NCBI RefSeq assembly: GCF_000975135.1
Contig: NZ_BBRF01000001.1
Location: forward strand, 1,676,380 to 1,740,379
Direction of reading: 5' to 3'
DNA from: Demequina aurantiaca
Lineage (GTDB): Bacteria > Actinomycetota > Actinomycetes > Actinomycetales > Demequinaceae
DNA: 64,000 nucleotides
The notes beneath the pieces are model-generated. The model made no database searches and had not been told where the DNA came from. It was given only the letters and a program-made list of their open reading frames with translations. Position numbers and translations under genes: made by a program. Positions within the stretch are counted from its first letter, which is position 1. Each line of letters opens with the position of its first letter. Below are positions 38,677-47,596 of the stretch, one piece after another.

Positions 38677-39637
38677 GCCCGAGCCGGTTCCCGGCATCGT
38701 GGTGGTCGACAAGCCTCAGGGCTGGACCTCTCACGATGTCGTTGGCCGTATGCGTCGTCTCGCGCAGACCAAGAAGGTTGGTCACGCGGGCACGCTTGAT
38801 CCCATGGCCACCGGCGTGCTGGTGATCGGCATCGGCAAGGCCACCAAGTTGCTCACGTACTTCGTGGGACACGGCAAGACCTACGACGCCACCATTCGGC
38901 TCGGCCAGTCCACCGTGACTGACGACGCCGAGGGCGACGTCGTGGAGACGGCCGATACCGCGAGTGTCACCGACGCTCAGATCGCCGATGCGGTCGCAGG
39001 CTTGACGGGGGACATTCAGCAACGGCCCAGTTCCGTCAGCGCGATCAAGGTGGACGGCCAGCGGGCGTACAAGCGCGTACGTGACGGCGAGGACGTTGAG
39101 TTGCCGACGCGTCCGGTCACGGTGTCGCGCTTCGACGTGCTCGACGTGCGCCGCGACGGCGGTGTGATCGACATCGACGTTGGCGTGGACGTGTCCTCCG
39201 GGACCTACGTGCGCGCGCTCGCCCGTGACCTGGGCGATGCGTTGGGCGTGGGCGGCCACCTGACCGCGCTGCGGCGTACCGCGGTAGGAGATATCCCGCT
39301 GTCGAGCGGGCACTCGCTCGAGGATCTGGGCGCCCTCGTGGACGACGGCGAACCGCTGCCGCTGCTCCCGCTCGCCGATGCCGCGGCATCGGCGCTGCCC
39401 GTCGTGACGATCGACGCCTCGCAAGCGCGGGCCCTGGGCTTCGGTCAGGCCATTGAGGTCGCCGAGCCAGCCACGGCATCGGCGGGCGTCGTGGCCCCCA
39501 GCGGGGGAGAGGTTGCTGCCATCACGGCCGCCGGAACGTTGGCCGCCATACTGCGCCCGCGCCGTGGCAAGCTCGCGCCCGTGGTCGTCTTTGAGACCAG
39601 CTCGGTTGAGGCTGGCCCGCTCGCCGCTGGCGAGTGA
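38660..39637 (+). CDS. truB: tRNA pseudouridine-55 synthase TruB
   Basis: 325 residues from ATG 38660, inside rbfA. It makes pseudouridine 55 in the T-loop. Motifs: VDKPQGWTSHDVVGRMRR, VGHAGTLDPMATGVL with the catalytic Asp, then SSGTYVRALARDLG. A variable C-terminal part of about 100 residues includes, at the DNA level, a 22-bp palindrome of two octamers (39373-39394). Confidence 0.95.
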   Translation: MTRTPKPEPVPGIVVVDKPQGWTSHDVVGRMRRLAQTKKVGHAGTLDPMATGVLVIGIGKATKLLTYFVGHGKTYDATIRLGQSTVTDDAEGDVVETADTASVTDAQIADAVAGLTGDIQQRPSSVSAIKVDGQRAYKRVRDGEDVELPTRPVTVSRFDVLDVRRDGGVIDIDVGVDVSSGTYVRALARDLGDALGVGGHLTALRRTAVGDIPLSSGHSLEDLGALVDDGEPLPLLPLADAAASALPVVTIDASQARALGFGQAIEVAEPATASAGVVAPSGGEVAAITAAGTLAAILRPRRGKLAPVVVFETSSVEAGPLAAGE

Positions 39638-39668
39638 GAGTTCTAGATTCCTCCGAGGGTAGGCAACA

Positions 39669-40700
39669 ATGACACACGTGACGCGCGCTGACTCAACCAT
39701 GCCTACGGATTCCATGACGACGTGGCGCTCGCTTGCGGACGTGCCGACGTCGCTGGGCCCGACCATCGTGACACTGGGCAACTTCGACGGCGTCCACCGG
39801 GGTCATCAGGCGGTGCTAACGCGCATGGTCGCGGACGCCCGCGAGCGTGGCGAGGTCGCCATCGCGATGACTTTCGATCCCCACCCCAAGGCCGTGCACG
39901 ATCCCGCGCACCCGCCTGTGCTCATCACCGGCACGCAGGACAAGCTTGAGCGCCTCGCAGCGACCGGACTCAATGGCGCGTTGGTCGTGCGGTACACGCT
40001 CGACTTCGCGCAGCAGACCGCGGAGGAGTTCGTGGTTCGCTACCTGGTTGAGGGGCTGCACGCCGCCACGGTGGTCGTGGGTCAGGACACGCGCTTCGGG
40101 CGCGGCAACGCCGGCGACGTAGACACCATGCGTGACTTGGGTAAGAAGTACGGCTTCGCGGTCGAGGTTATTGACGACGCATGCGCCATCTCCCAGTCGG
40201 GGCGGCGTTGGTCGTCCACCTGGGTGCGTGAACTGCTCGAGTCCGGGGACCTCCCAGCGGCAACCGACGTGTTGGGGCGGCACCACCGGCTGCGCGGAAC
40301 CGTGATCCACGGCGACGCCCTCGGACGCACCATCGGCTTCCCCACCGCAAACCTGGACGTCTCCGCCGGCATGATTCCGCGCCATGGCGTCTACGCCGGG
40401 TGGCTTACGGTGCTCGACGCGCGCGACAACGCGCTGGCGAAGCCCCTGGTGGGCACACGGATGATGGCTGCGGTGAGCCTGGGCCACAACTACACCGTGG
40501 GAGGCAGCGACCTACGGGTGGAGGCCTTCGCCCTGGACGCGGTCGGAATCGACATCTATGACACCGAAGTCGCCCTGGACCTGGTGCAGTGGCGTCGGCC
40601 GATGCTGGACTTTGGGTCGCTTGAGGCTCTGACCGCCGCGCTCGATGAAGACGTCAGCTGGACCCGTGAAGTATTAAGCCAAGGTCACGATTCGTGTTAA
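39669..40700 (+). CDS. ribF: Bifunctional riboflavin kinase/FAD synthetase
   Basis: 343 residues. Makes FMN and then FAD, so it supplies cofactor for the flavin cassette at the start of the window. The adenylyltransferase motif TLGNFDGVHRGHQ (about residues 36-48) and the flavokinase motif GRTIGFPTANLD (about 218-229) are both intact. ATG 39669 follows GAGGGTAGG. An internal ATG at 39699 or 39714 is possible. Confidence 0.95.
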   Translation: MTHVTRADSTMPTDSMTTWRSLADVPTSLGPTIVTLGNFDGVHRGHQAVLTRMVADARERGEVAIAMTFDPHPKAVHDPAHPPVLITGTQDKLERLAATGLNGALVVRYTLDFAQQTAEEFVVRYLVEGLHAATVVVGQDTRFGRGNAGDVDTMRDLGKKYGFAVEVIDDACAISQSGRRWSSTWVRELLESGDLPAATDVLGRHHRLRGTVIHGDALGRTIGFPTANLDVSAGMIPRHGVYAGWLTVLDARDNALAKPLVGTRMMAAVSLGHNYTVGGSDLRVEAFALDAVGIDIYDTEVALDLVQWRRPMLDFGSLEALTAALDEDVSWTREVLSQGHDSC

Positions 40701-40738
40701 ATCCCCGTTAACCCTGGCATTCGCCCACTTTTTGGGGC

Positions 40739-40744
40739 TACAGT
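40739..40744 (+). promoter_or_regulatory. -10 box for a leaderless amino-acid ABC operon
   Basis: TACAGT lies 6 bases before the ATG at 40751. No clear -35 is visible, and there is no ribosome site between. Confidence 0.55.
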
Positions 40745-40750
40745 CTTTAA

Positions 40751-41524
40751 ATGGACAAGGCCAACGATGCAATGCAGCAGGGTGACCACAAGCCCCTCGT
40801 AGTTCTCAAGGACGTGAACAAGCACTTTGGCGAGTTGCACGTCCTCCAGAACATTAATCTGACCGTTGGTGAAGGCGAAGTCGTCGTGGTCATTGGGCCG
40901 TCAGGCTCAGGCAAGTCGACGCTGTGCCGTGCGATCAACCGACTCGAGACCATCGACGACGGATCCATTACGCTCGACGGCGTCGAGGTGCCCGCGGAGG
41001 GCAAGCAGCTCGCACAGTTGCGCGCGGACGTCGGCATGGTGTTTCAGTCCTTCAATCTTTTCGCTCACAAGACCATCCTGGAGAACGTCACGCTTGGCCC
41101 GATGAAGGTCAAGGGAGTCAAGAAGGCGGAGGCCAAGGAGCGGGCCATGACGTTGCTCGAGAGAGTCGGCATTGCCGCGCAGGCCGACAAGTTCCCGGCT
41201 CAGCTTTCCGGCGGCCAGCAGCAGCGCGTCGCCATTGCCCGGTCACTCGCGATGCAGCCCAAGGTCATGTTGTTCGACGAGCCAACCTCGGCGCTCGACC
41301 CCGAGATGATCAACGAAGTGCTCGACGTCATGACGGACCTCGCTCACGAGGGCATGACGATGATCGTCGTGACCCACGAGATGGGATTTGCCCGCAAGGC
41401 CGCAAACCGCGTGGTCTTCATGGCGGACGGTCAGATCTTAGAGGAGGCGGAGCCAGAGGAGTTCTTCACGAACCCGAAGTCAGAGCGCGCCAAGGACTTC
41501 TTGTCAAAGATCCTGACCCACTGA
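40751..41524 (+). CDS. Polar amino-acid ABC transporter ATPase (GluA-like)
   Basis: 257 residues. Powers uptake of a polar amino acid, probably glutamate. Walker [10 protein letters not shown] (about residues 48-56), signature [14 protein letters not shown] (about 153-166), Walker [13 protein letters not shown] and the H-loop [10 protein letters not shown]. Closest in order and type to corynebacterial GluABCD. First gene of a four-gene operon with the binding protein and two permeases. Confidence 0.93.
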   Translation: MDKANDAMQQGDHKPLVVLKDVNKHFGELHVLQNINLTVGEGEVVVVIGPSGSGKSTLCRAINRLETIDDGSITLDGVEVPAEGKQLAQLRADVGMVFQSFNLFAHKTILENVTLGPMKVKGVKKAEAKERAMTLLERVGIAAQADKFPAQLSGGQQQRVAIARSLAMQPKVMLFDEPTSALDPEMINEVLDVMTDLAHEGMTMIVVTHEMGFARKAANRVVFMADGQILEEAEPEEFFTNPKSERAKDFLSKILTH

Positions 41525-41594
41525 CGTCTGTTCTTACCCACAGAGCTGCAGTAATGGCCCGGGAGACCCTCGGACCAAAAATAAAGGAGATCAC

Positions 41595-42458
41595 ATGAAC
41601 ACCAAGGTAAAGGTAGCGGCGCTGGCAGCGACTGCTGCGATCGCGCTGAGCGCGTGCTCGTCGGATTCCGGTGGCGGAGACGACGTCGACCCGTCGTCGT
41701 TCCCCGAGGGATCGACGATGGCTAAGCTCGCGGATGCGGGTGCCATCACTATTGGTACCAAGTTCGACCAGCCCCTGTTCGGCCTCAAGGCCCCCAGCGG
41801 TGACCCTGAGGGCTTCGACGTTGAGGTCGCGAAGATCATCGCTCACAAGCTTGGCATTGAAGACTCGGGCATTACCTGGGTCGAGACGGTGTCCGCCAAC
41901 CGTGAGCCCTTCATCGAGGGCGGTCAGGTCGACATGGTGGTGGCGACGTACACCATCAACGACGAGCGTAAGGAAGTAGTCTCCTTCGCCGGACCGTACT
42001 ACAACGCAGGCCAGGCGCTCATGGTGCTTGCCGACAACGAGGACATCACCAGCCCCGATGACCTCGCGGGCAAGAACGTGTGCTCGGTTGAGGGCTCGAC
42101 CCCCGCCGCGAACATCGCGGACAACTACCCCGACGCCAACCTCGTGCTGTTCGGTGCCTACACCGACTGCCTCGAGCCGCTGCGCAACGGTGCAGTCGAC
42201 GTGGTGACCACTGACAACGTCATTCTCGCGGGCTACGTGTCCGAGTCGGACGGCGAGTTCAAGGTGGCTGGCGAACCGTTCACCGAGGAGCCCTACGGCA
42301 TCGGTGTCGCGCACGACGACACCGACTTCCGCATGTGGATCAACGACGTTCTCGAAGAGTCCTTCGAGGACGGTTCGTGGCTCGACGCGTGGAACGAGAC
42401 CGCTGGAACGGTCCTTCCCGAGCCGACCGCTCCCTCGGTCGACCGCTACGAAAACTAG
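41595..42458 (+). CDS. Amino-acid-binding lipoprotein (GluB-like)
   Basis: 287 residues with signal peptide and lipobox LSACS (Cys at about residue 21), then a family-3 solute-binding domain: GFDVEVAKIIAHKLG, the DMVVATYTIN.ERK region, and SVEGSTPAANI. It captures glutamate or a similar amino acid outside the cell and hands it to the permeases. An AAAGGAGAT site precedes the ATG. A 13-bp hairpin separates it from the first permease. Confidence 0.93.
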   Translation: MNTKVKVAALAATAAIALSACSSDSGGGDDVDPSSFPEGSTMAKLADAGAITIGTKFDQPLFGLKAPSGDPEGFDVEVAKIIAHKLGIEDSGITWVETVSANREPFIEGGQVDMVVATYTINDERKEVVSFAGPYYNAGQALMVLADNEDITSPDDLAGKNVCSVEGSTPAANIADNYPDANLVLFGAYTDCLEPLRNGAVDVVTTDNVILAGYVSESDGEFKVAGEPFTEEPYGIGVAHDDTDFRMWINDVLEESFEDGSWLDAWNETAGTVLPEPTAPSVDRYEN

Positions 42459-42471
42459 CCAGTAAGTGGGC

Positions 42472-42502
42472 CTCGGTGCGCTCCCTCGCGGAGCGCACCG
42501 AG
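42472..42502 (+). promoter_or_regulatory. Strong hairpin between binding protein and permease genes
   Basis: CTCGGTGCGCTCC (42472-42484) and GGAGCGCACCGAG (42490-42502) form 13 perfect pairs with a 5-base loop. No U-run follows. It may terminate partly or stabilise upstream mRNA, raising the binding protein above the permeases. Confidence 0.7.
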
Positions 42503-42558
42503 AGCCTTCCTGGCCGGGCACCTACCAGCCCAACTAAGTACGTCACTCGGAGAGGACT

Positions 42559-43212
42559 ATGGGAGCACTGATAGACAACGCTGACGTCGTTTGGACGGCG
42601 TTCAAAATGACGTTGTGGCTGTCGGTTTCCGCCGGAGTCCTGTCGTTCATCTGGGGCGTCATGCTGGCCGCCTTTCGCGTTTCCCCGATAGGCCCGCTAC
42701 GCACCTTTGGCACCGTGTACGTGAACATCTTCCGCAACTCTCCACTCACCCTGATTTTTCTGGTGATGCTTAACCTCGCGGTCCCCGTTTTGGGCCTGCA
42801 TGTGGGTCTGGGCGTCCCCATGGCGATCATCTCGCTCACGTTGTATACCTCCACCTTCGTCTGTGAGGTGGTGCGCTCTGGAATCAATTCCGTGGGCGTT
42901 GGTCAGGCCGAGGCCGCCCGGTCCATCGGCCTCACGTTCTTCCAGACCCTCGGCCAAATCGTGCTACCGCAGGCGTTCCGCTCCGTGGTCCCGCCCCTCA
43001 TCAACGTCTACATTGCTCACGTGAAGAACACGTCGGTTGCGGCCGGTTTTGCGGTCTTCGAGCTGACTGCTTCCGCGCAGCGTCTCGCGAATGGCAATCC
43101 CGCAGACGTGGTTGGCGTGTTCGCGGGCATCGGCCTTTGCTATCTCGTGATCACCATTCCCATGGGCGTCGCGAGTCAGCGAATCGAGCGAAAGGTGGCG
43201 ATCGCCCGATGA
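42559..43212 (+). CDS. Amino-acid ABC permease 1 (GluC-like)
   Basis: 217 residues with about five membrane helices, HisM/His-Glu-Gln type. EAA loop: GVGQAEAARSIGLTFFQTLGQIVLPQA (quoted here only in part as EAARSIGL). It pairs with the downstream permease in the channel. GGAGAGG precedes the ATG. ATGA overlap with the next gene. Confidence 0.92.
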   Translation: MGALIDNADVVWTAFKMTLWLSVSAGVLSFIWGVMLAAFRVSPIGPLRTFGTVYVNIFRNSPLTLIFLVMLNLAVPVLGLHVGLGVPMAIISLTLYTSTFVCEVVRSGINSVGVGQAEAARSIGLTFFQTLGQIVLPQAFRSVVPPLINVYIAHVKNTSVAAGFAVFELTASAQRLANGNPADVVGVFAGIGLCYLVITIPMGVASQRIERKVAIAR

Positions 43213-44135
43213 GCAATGAAACGTCAGTGCTCTACGAAGCACCCGGACCGCGCGCCAAGGCTCGCGACAGAATCTTCACCGTTGTCTTCACCCTGATTTT
43301 TGTTGGACTGCTGGTGTGGGCTGGCTATACCGCCTACAGCAACGGCATCTTCGACGACCGCTGGGCGGTGTTGTGGGATCCGCCGCGCGGCCAGTCCGTG
43401 TCCGACGTGTGGATCACCTCCATCCTGATGAGCGGCATCTGGGGCACGCTGAAGCCCGTCCTCATCGCCATCCCCATCGCACTCGCACTGGCGTTGGCGC
43501 TCACGATTCTCCGCCAGTCGCCATACTGGATCGCGCGGGTGCCCGCCCGAGTGGTGACCGAGGTGTTCCGCGGCATTCCCGTGCTGCTCATCATGTACTT
43601 CGGTGTCATCGGGCTCAACATCGATCCGCTGTGGGCCGTGGTGCTCGGCCTCGTGGTTTACAACATGGCTGTGGTGGCGGAGATTCTGCGAGCTGGAATC
43701 GCCGCATTGCCAAGCGGGCAGAAGGAGGCGGGCCTCAGCATCGGCCTGTCGCCGTTGCAGACGCTGCTCCGAATTCAATTGCCGCAGGCCGTGCGCATCA
43801 TGCTCCCCGCACTCATCAGCCAGATCGTGGTGCTGCTGAAGGACTCCTCGCTGGGATTCATCATCGGCTACTCGGAGCTCCTCAAGTCGGCAAAGGACAA
43901 CTACAACTTCTTTGGAGAGTCCACCAAGGTGGTCTTCATCTTCGTGGTCGCAGTGCTGTACATCCTCATCAACATGTCGGTGTCGAGGCTCGCGACCTAC
44001 ATCGAGGGCCGCATGCGGACCAAGAGCAAGACAGTCGGTGGACTTCATGTGGAGGGCAAGGCCGATGGCCCGCCCGGGGGAGTGACCGCCACGGGTATTG
44101 GCGCCAACACACGCACCGGGGATAGCGCCCTCTAG
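43209..44135 (+). CDS. Amino-acid ABC permease 2 (GluD-like)
   Basis: 308 residues from ATG 43209 (ATGA overlap). Several helices and the EAA loop [20 protein letters not shown] (about residues 170-189). The C-terminal 45 residues are polar. Ends the operon; the rpsO promoter region begins directly after the stop. Confidence 0.92.
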   Translation: MSNETSVLYEAPGPRAKARDRIFTVVFTLIFVGLLVWAGYTAYSNGIFDDRWAVLWDPPRGQSVSDVWITSILMSGIWGTLKPVLIAIPIALALALALTILRQSPYWIARVPARVVTEVFRGIPVLLIMYFGVIGLNIDPLWAVVLGLVVYNMAVVAEILRAGIAALPSGQKEAGLSIGLSPLQTLLRIQLPQAVRIMLPALISQIVVLLKDSSLGFIIGYSELLKSAKDNYNFFGESTKVVFIFVVAVLYILINMSVSRLATYIEGRMRTKSKTVGGLHVEGKADGPPGGVTATGIGANTRTGDSAL

Positions 44136-44164
44136 TTGCGTGGTGGCTGGGAAGCGCGTCTTCG

Positions 44165-44177
44165 GGTAACATTGACC
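44165..44177 (+). promoter_or_regulatory. Shared -10 element of rpsO (GGTAACATTGACC)
   Basis: Identical 13 bases to 17967-17979 before rpsB. TAACAT is the likely -10; the leader to rpsO is about 80 bases. Confidence 0.55.
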
Positions 44178-44263
44178 GTCGCCGTATAACGGCCGCGGAT
44201 CCCAGTGCCCCGGAGAATATGCCCGGGTGCGCCGCGCAACAAGACATTACGAAGGAGACTGCT

Positions 44264-44533
44264 GTGCCGCTTACCCCTGAAGTCAAGAAGTCCATCATGG
44301 CCGATTACGCCCGCTCAGAAGGCGACACCGGTTCTCCCGAGGTTCAGATCGCGATGCTCTCGCAGCGCATCCTCGACCTCACCGAGCACCTCAAGGAGCA
44401 CAAGCACGACCACCACACCCGTCGTGGCCTGCTCCTTATGGTCGGTCAGCGCCGCAACCTGCTGAACTACCTTCAGCGCGTCGACATCGAGCGCTACCGT
44501 GCACTCATTGAGCGCCTCGGACTGCGTCGCTAG
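44264..44533 (+). CDS. rpsO: 30S ribosomal protein S15
   Basis: 89 residues from GTG 44264, after GAAGGAG. S15 binds the central domain of 16S rRNA. Typical: [19 protein letters not shown] and [24 protein letters not shown] (quoted in part). It precedes pnp, as in most bacteria, but a terminator and a separate leader separate them here. Confidence 0.97.
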   Translation: MPLTPEVKKSIMADYARSEGDTGSPEVQIAMLSQRILDLTEHLKEHKHDHHTRRGLLLMVGQRRNLLNYLQRVDIERYRALIERLGLRR

Positions 44534-44552
44534 TCACAGCTTCATATCAGAG

Positions 44553-44603
44553 CCCGGCCGCTCCTCCCACCAGGGGGTTGAGCGGTCGGGTTTCTGTTTT
44601 TTT
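44553..44603 (+). terminator. Rho-independent terminator after rpsO
   Basis: CCCGGCCGCTC pairs with GAGCGGTCGGG ending at 44590 (one G-U pair), followed by TTTCTGTTTTTTT. Confidence 0.85.
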
Positions 44604-44725
44604 GGGGCCCGGCGCGCGAAGGGTGCGGGGCTCTAGCGACGTGGCGGTCCCACCACGTACGTTTCGCGCATCTGTCATTTGCTCGTGGTCCCGCGATGCA
44701 CGGGTCCCGTGTGGGGCATCCCTGA

Positions 44726-44928
44726 TAGCATAGAACCGGCTCTCCACTGTAGGCAGAGCCGCACACATACACCTGGCAGGCAAGTAGAACGCTGGTCCTC
44801 GGTGGTGATGGGCAGACTCTCCGCGAACTCTCGCGGACTACTTCTGAGCATTTCGACTGACGATCAGTGGCGGCACAAGGTCGCTAAGTTCGCATTCCCT
44901 GCTTCACAAATTAAGGAGAAACTTCCAC
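44726..44928 (+). ncRNA. pnp leader (Actino-pnp RNA candidate)
   Basis: TAGCAT (44726-44731) may be the -10. The leader contains CGGCTCT/AGAGCCG (44737-44743 with 44755-44761) and TCCGCGA-ACTC-TCGCGGA (44820-44837), then a ribosome site AAGGAGAAA. The actinobacterial Actino-pnp RNA motif is known from pnp 5' regions; I cannot check its consensus here. Nothing else lies in the gap from 44604. Confidence 0.45.
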
Positions 44929-47145
44929 ATGGAAGGTCCCGAAATTCAGTTCGCTGAAGCCGTTATCGACAACGGCAAGTACGGCACCCGCACGGTGCGC
45001 TTCGAGACGGGCCGCTTGGCTCAGCAGGCAGCCGGTACGGTCGCCGCTTACCTCGACAACGACACCATGCTGCTGTCGGCGACGACCGCCGGCAAGCACC
45101 CTCGCGAGGGCTTCGACTTCTTCCCGCTGACGGTTGACGTTGAAGAGCGCACCTACGCCGCCGGCAAGATCCCCGGCTCGTTCTTCCGCCGCGAAGGCCG
45201 TCCCTCGACCGACGCGATCCTGACCTGCCGCCTCATCGACCGCCCGCTGCGTCCCACCTTCGTGTCGGGCCTGCGCAACGAGGTTCAGGTCGTCGTGACC
45301 GTGCTCGCCATCAACCCCGATGACTCGTACGACACCCTCGCCATCAATGCCGCATCGGCTTCGACGCAGCTCTCCGGCCTGCCCTTCACGGGTCCTGTGG
45401 CCGGCGTGCGCATCGCGCTGATCGACGGTCAGTGGGTCGCGTTCCCCAAGTACAGCCAGATGGATCGCGCCGTGTTCAACATGGTCGTGTCCGGTCGCAT
45501 CGCAGGTGACGACGTCGCCATCATGATGGTTGAGGCAGAAGCGACCGACGACTCGTTCGACCTGATCTCCGAGGGTGCCCAGGCTCCCACCGAGACCGTC
45601 GTCGCCGAGGGCCTCGAGGCTGCCAAGCCATTCCTGAAGGCGCTGTGCGACGCCCAGATCGAACTCGCCGGCAAGTCGCAGAAGGCTCCCAAGGAGTTCC
45701 CCCGCTTCCTTGACTACCAGGACGATGTCCTCGACGCCGTGACCGCGGCCACCGAGGCGGACCTGTCCGCAGCGCTCAAGATTGCTGACAAGGCAGAGCG
45801 CGAGGACCGTCTCGACGAGATCAAGGACGCGGCTCACACCGCTCTTGACGCTCAGTTCGAGGGTCGCGAGAAGGAAATCTCCGCAGCGGTTCGCGCCGTC
45901 ACGAAGAAGACCATCCGCCAGCGCGTCCTCACGGAGGGCATCCGCATCGACGGCCGTGGCCTGAAGGACATTCGTCCGCTCGCCGCAGAGGTTGGCCCCA
46001 TTCCGCGCGTGCACGGTTCGGCTATCTTCGAGCGCGGAGAGACCCAGATCATGGGTATCACCACGCTGAACATGCTGAAGATGGAGCAGCAGATCGACTC
46101 GTTTGGCCCCGAGACGAAGAAGCGCTACATGCACCACTACAACTTCCCGCCGTTCTCGACGGGCGAGACCGGCCGTGTGGGCAGCCCCAAGCGCCGCGAG
46201 ATCGGTCACGGTGCGCTTGCTGAGCGTGCCTTGGTGCCCGTGCTCCCGTCGCGTGACGACTTCCCCTACGCAATCCGCCAGGTGTCCGAGGCCCTCGGGT
46301 CCAATGGTTCCACCTCGATGGGTTCGGTTTGCGCATCAACCCTCGCCATGCTCAACGCTGGTGTGCCGCTGCGCGCCCCTGTCGCGGGTATCGCCATGGG
46401 CCTCGTGTCCGACACGGTTGACGGTGAGACCCGCTACGCGGCGCTGACCGACATCCTGGGTGCTGAGGACGCGTTCGGCGACATGGACTTCAAGGTCGCA
46501 GGTACCTCGGAATTCATCACCGCCATCCAGCTCGACACCAAGCTCGACGGGCTTCCGTCCTCGGTCCTCATCGGAGCACTCGACCAGGCCAAGGATGCTC
46601 GCATCCACATCCTGGGCGTCATGGCGGAGGCCATCTCTGAGCCCGACGAGATGAGCCCCTTCGCTCCTCGCGTCATCTCGGTGCGCGTCCCCGTTGACAA
46701 GATCGGTGAGGTCATTGGCCCGAAGGGCAAGATGATCAACCAGATCCAGGACGACACTGGCGCCGACATCTCCATTGAGGACGACGGCACCGTGTTCATC
46801 GGTGCAACCGACGGCCCTTCGGCCGAGGCTGCCCGCGCGGCGATCAACGCGATCGCCAACCCGCACGTGCCTGAGGTCGGCGAGCGTTTCGTTGGAACGG
46901 TCGTCAAGACCGTCGCCTTCGGTGCCTTCGTTTCGCTCAGCCCCGGCCGCGACGGACTGCTGCACATCTCGCAGATCCGCAAGCTGGTCGGTGGCAAGCG
47001 TGTGGAGAACGTCGAGGACGTCCTCTCCGTGGGTCAGAAGATTCAGGTCCAGATTGGTGAAGTTGACCCGCGCGGCAAGCTGTCGCTCGAGGTCGTCGAA
47101 GAGGCCGGTGCCGAGGGCGCCGACTCTGAGGGTGACGACAACTAG
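44929..47145 (+). CDS. pnp: Polynucleotide phosphorylase
   Basis: 738 residues. 3'-5' phosphorolytic exoribonuclease and polymerase. Two RNase PH domains (about 10-230 and 320-560; [21 protein letters not shown] quoted in part), a KH domain ([16 protein letters not shown], about residue 592) and S1 (about 650-720). It is followed by a terminator. Likely autoregulated through the long leader. Confidence 0.97.
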   Translation: MEGPEIQFAEAVIDNGKYGTRTVRFETGRLAQQAAGTVAAYLDNDTMLLSATTAGKHPREGFDFFPLTVDVEERTYAAGKIPGSFFRREGRPSTDAILTCRLIDRPLRPTFVSGLRNEVQVVVTVLAINPDDSYDTLAINAASASTQLSGLPFTGPVAGVRIALIDGQWVAFPKYSQMDRAVFNMVVSGRIAGDDVAIMMVEAEATDDSFDLISEGAQAPTETVVAEGLEAAKPFLKALCDAQIELAGKSQKAPKEFPRFLDYQDDVLDAVTAATEADLSAALKIADKAEREDRLDEIKDAAHTALDAQFEGREKEISAAVRAVTKKTIRQRVLTEGIRIDGRGLKDIRPLAAEVGPIPRVHGSAIFERGETQIMGITTLNMLKMEQQIDSFGPETKKRYMHHYNFPPFSTGETGRVGSPKRREIGHGALAERALVPVLPSRDDFPYAIRQVSEALGSNGSTSMGSVCASTLAMLNAGVPLRAPVAGIAMGLVSDTVDGETRYAALTDILGAEDAFGDMDFKVAGTSEFITAIQLDTKLDGLPSSVLIGALDQAKDARIHILGVMAEAISEPDEMSPFAPRVISVRVPVDKIGEVIGPKGKMINQIQDDTGADISIEDDGTVFIGATDGPSAEAARAAINAIANPHVPEVGERFVGTVVKTVAFGAFVSLSPGRDGLLHISQIRKLVGGKRVENVEDVLSVGQKIQVQIGEVDPRGKLSLEVVEEAGAEGADSEGDDN

Positions 47146-47171
47146 TCGCAGCCCTTCACTAGACGGTTCAC

Positions 47172-47212
47172 GAGGCCGCCGGTTCCCGCAAGGGGCCGGC
47201 GGCTTCGTCGTT
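47172..47212 (+). terminator. Rho-independent terminator after pnp
   Basis: An 11-bp stem (GAGGCCGCCGG with CCGGCGGCTTC, one G-U) and a 13-base loop lie after the stop, followed by a T-rich stretch (TTTC). Confidence 0.65.
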
Positions 47213-47299
47213 TCTGAACCCTGACCTGCGCCAATCGCTCGAGAGGCACGACCGGGCCAGCGCATCGGCCGCACATCGAGTAGGCCCCTACACGTGGTA

Positions 47300-47416
47300 C
47301 CCGCCCTGTTTCGCCCCGCCCTGTTCCATCCTCGTCCCGTCCCGCCCTGTTCCGTCCTCGTCCCGTCCCGCCCTGTACCGTCCCGCCCTGTCCGGTCCGG
47401 CCCCGTCCCGCCCTGT
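47300..47416 (+). repeat. CCCGCCCTGT iterations
   Basis: CCCGCCCTGT occurs six times (47300, 47315, 47341, 47367, 47382, 47407) separated by CCGTCC/CGTCC variants, giving a C/T-rich strand with very few A. It lies in a 450-base gene-free gap. An in-frame reading (47294-47503) is Pro/Ser/Arg low complexity and not gene-like. Confidence 0.75.
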
Positions 47417-47434
47417 GCGGTCCCGTCCGGTCCC

Positions 47435-47512
47435 GAAGGACGAAACCTTCATTCGTCCTTCCCGATGGTCCCTCAGTGTCTTGTCGAAGGACTATCTGGC
47501 TAATCGTCCTTC
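47435..47512. repeat. Tandem stem-loop, 51-bp period
   Basis: Unit 1 has GAAGGACGAA (47435-47444) and TTCGTCCTTC (47452-47461). Unit 2 has GAAGGAC (47486-47492) and GTCCTTC (47506-47512). Each is followed by GATGG at equal distance (47464, 47515). All three elements repeat at exactly 51 bases. Confidence 0.7.
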
Positions 47513-47583
47513 AGGATGGAACGCCGATGCCGGCCAGGGCAACGCGGGTAGCGAAACTGCGCCAGAGCAGCGGCGGCCGGGGT

Positions 47584-47589
47584 TAGGCT
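47584..47589 (+). promoter_or_regulatory. -10 box for a leaderless M16 protease gene
   Basis: TAGGCT lies 7 bases before the ATG at 47597. It favours that ATG over GTG 47591. Confidence 0.5.
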
Positions 47590-47596
47590 CGTGACC

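Noticed and set aside
47300-47416. CRISPR-like repeat
   Set aside because: Ten-base units with very short irregular spacers and no cas genes do not fit an array.
47294-47503. 69-residue open frame with Pro/Ser/Arg repeats
   Set aside because: It is the translation of the CCCGCCCTGT iterations, has no ribosome site, and no protein-like composition.
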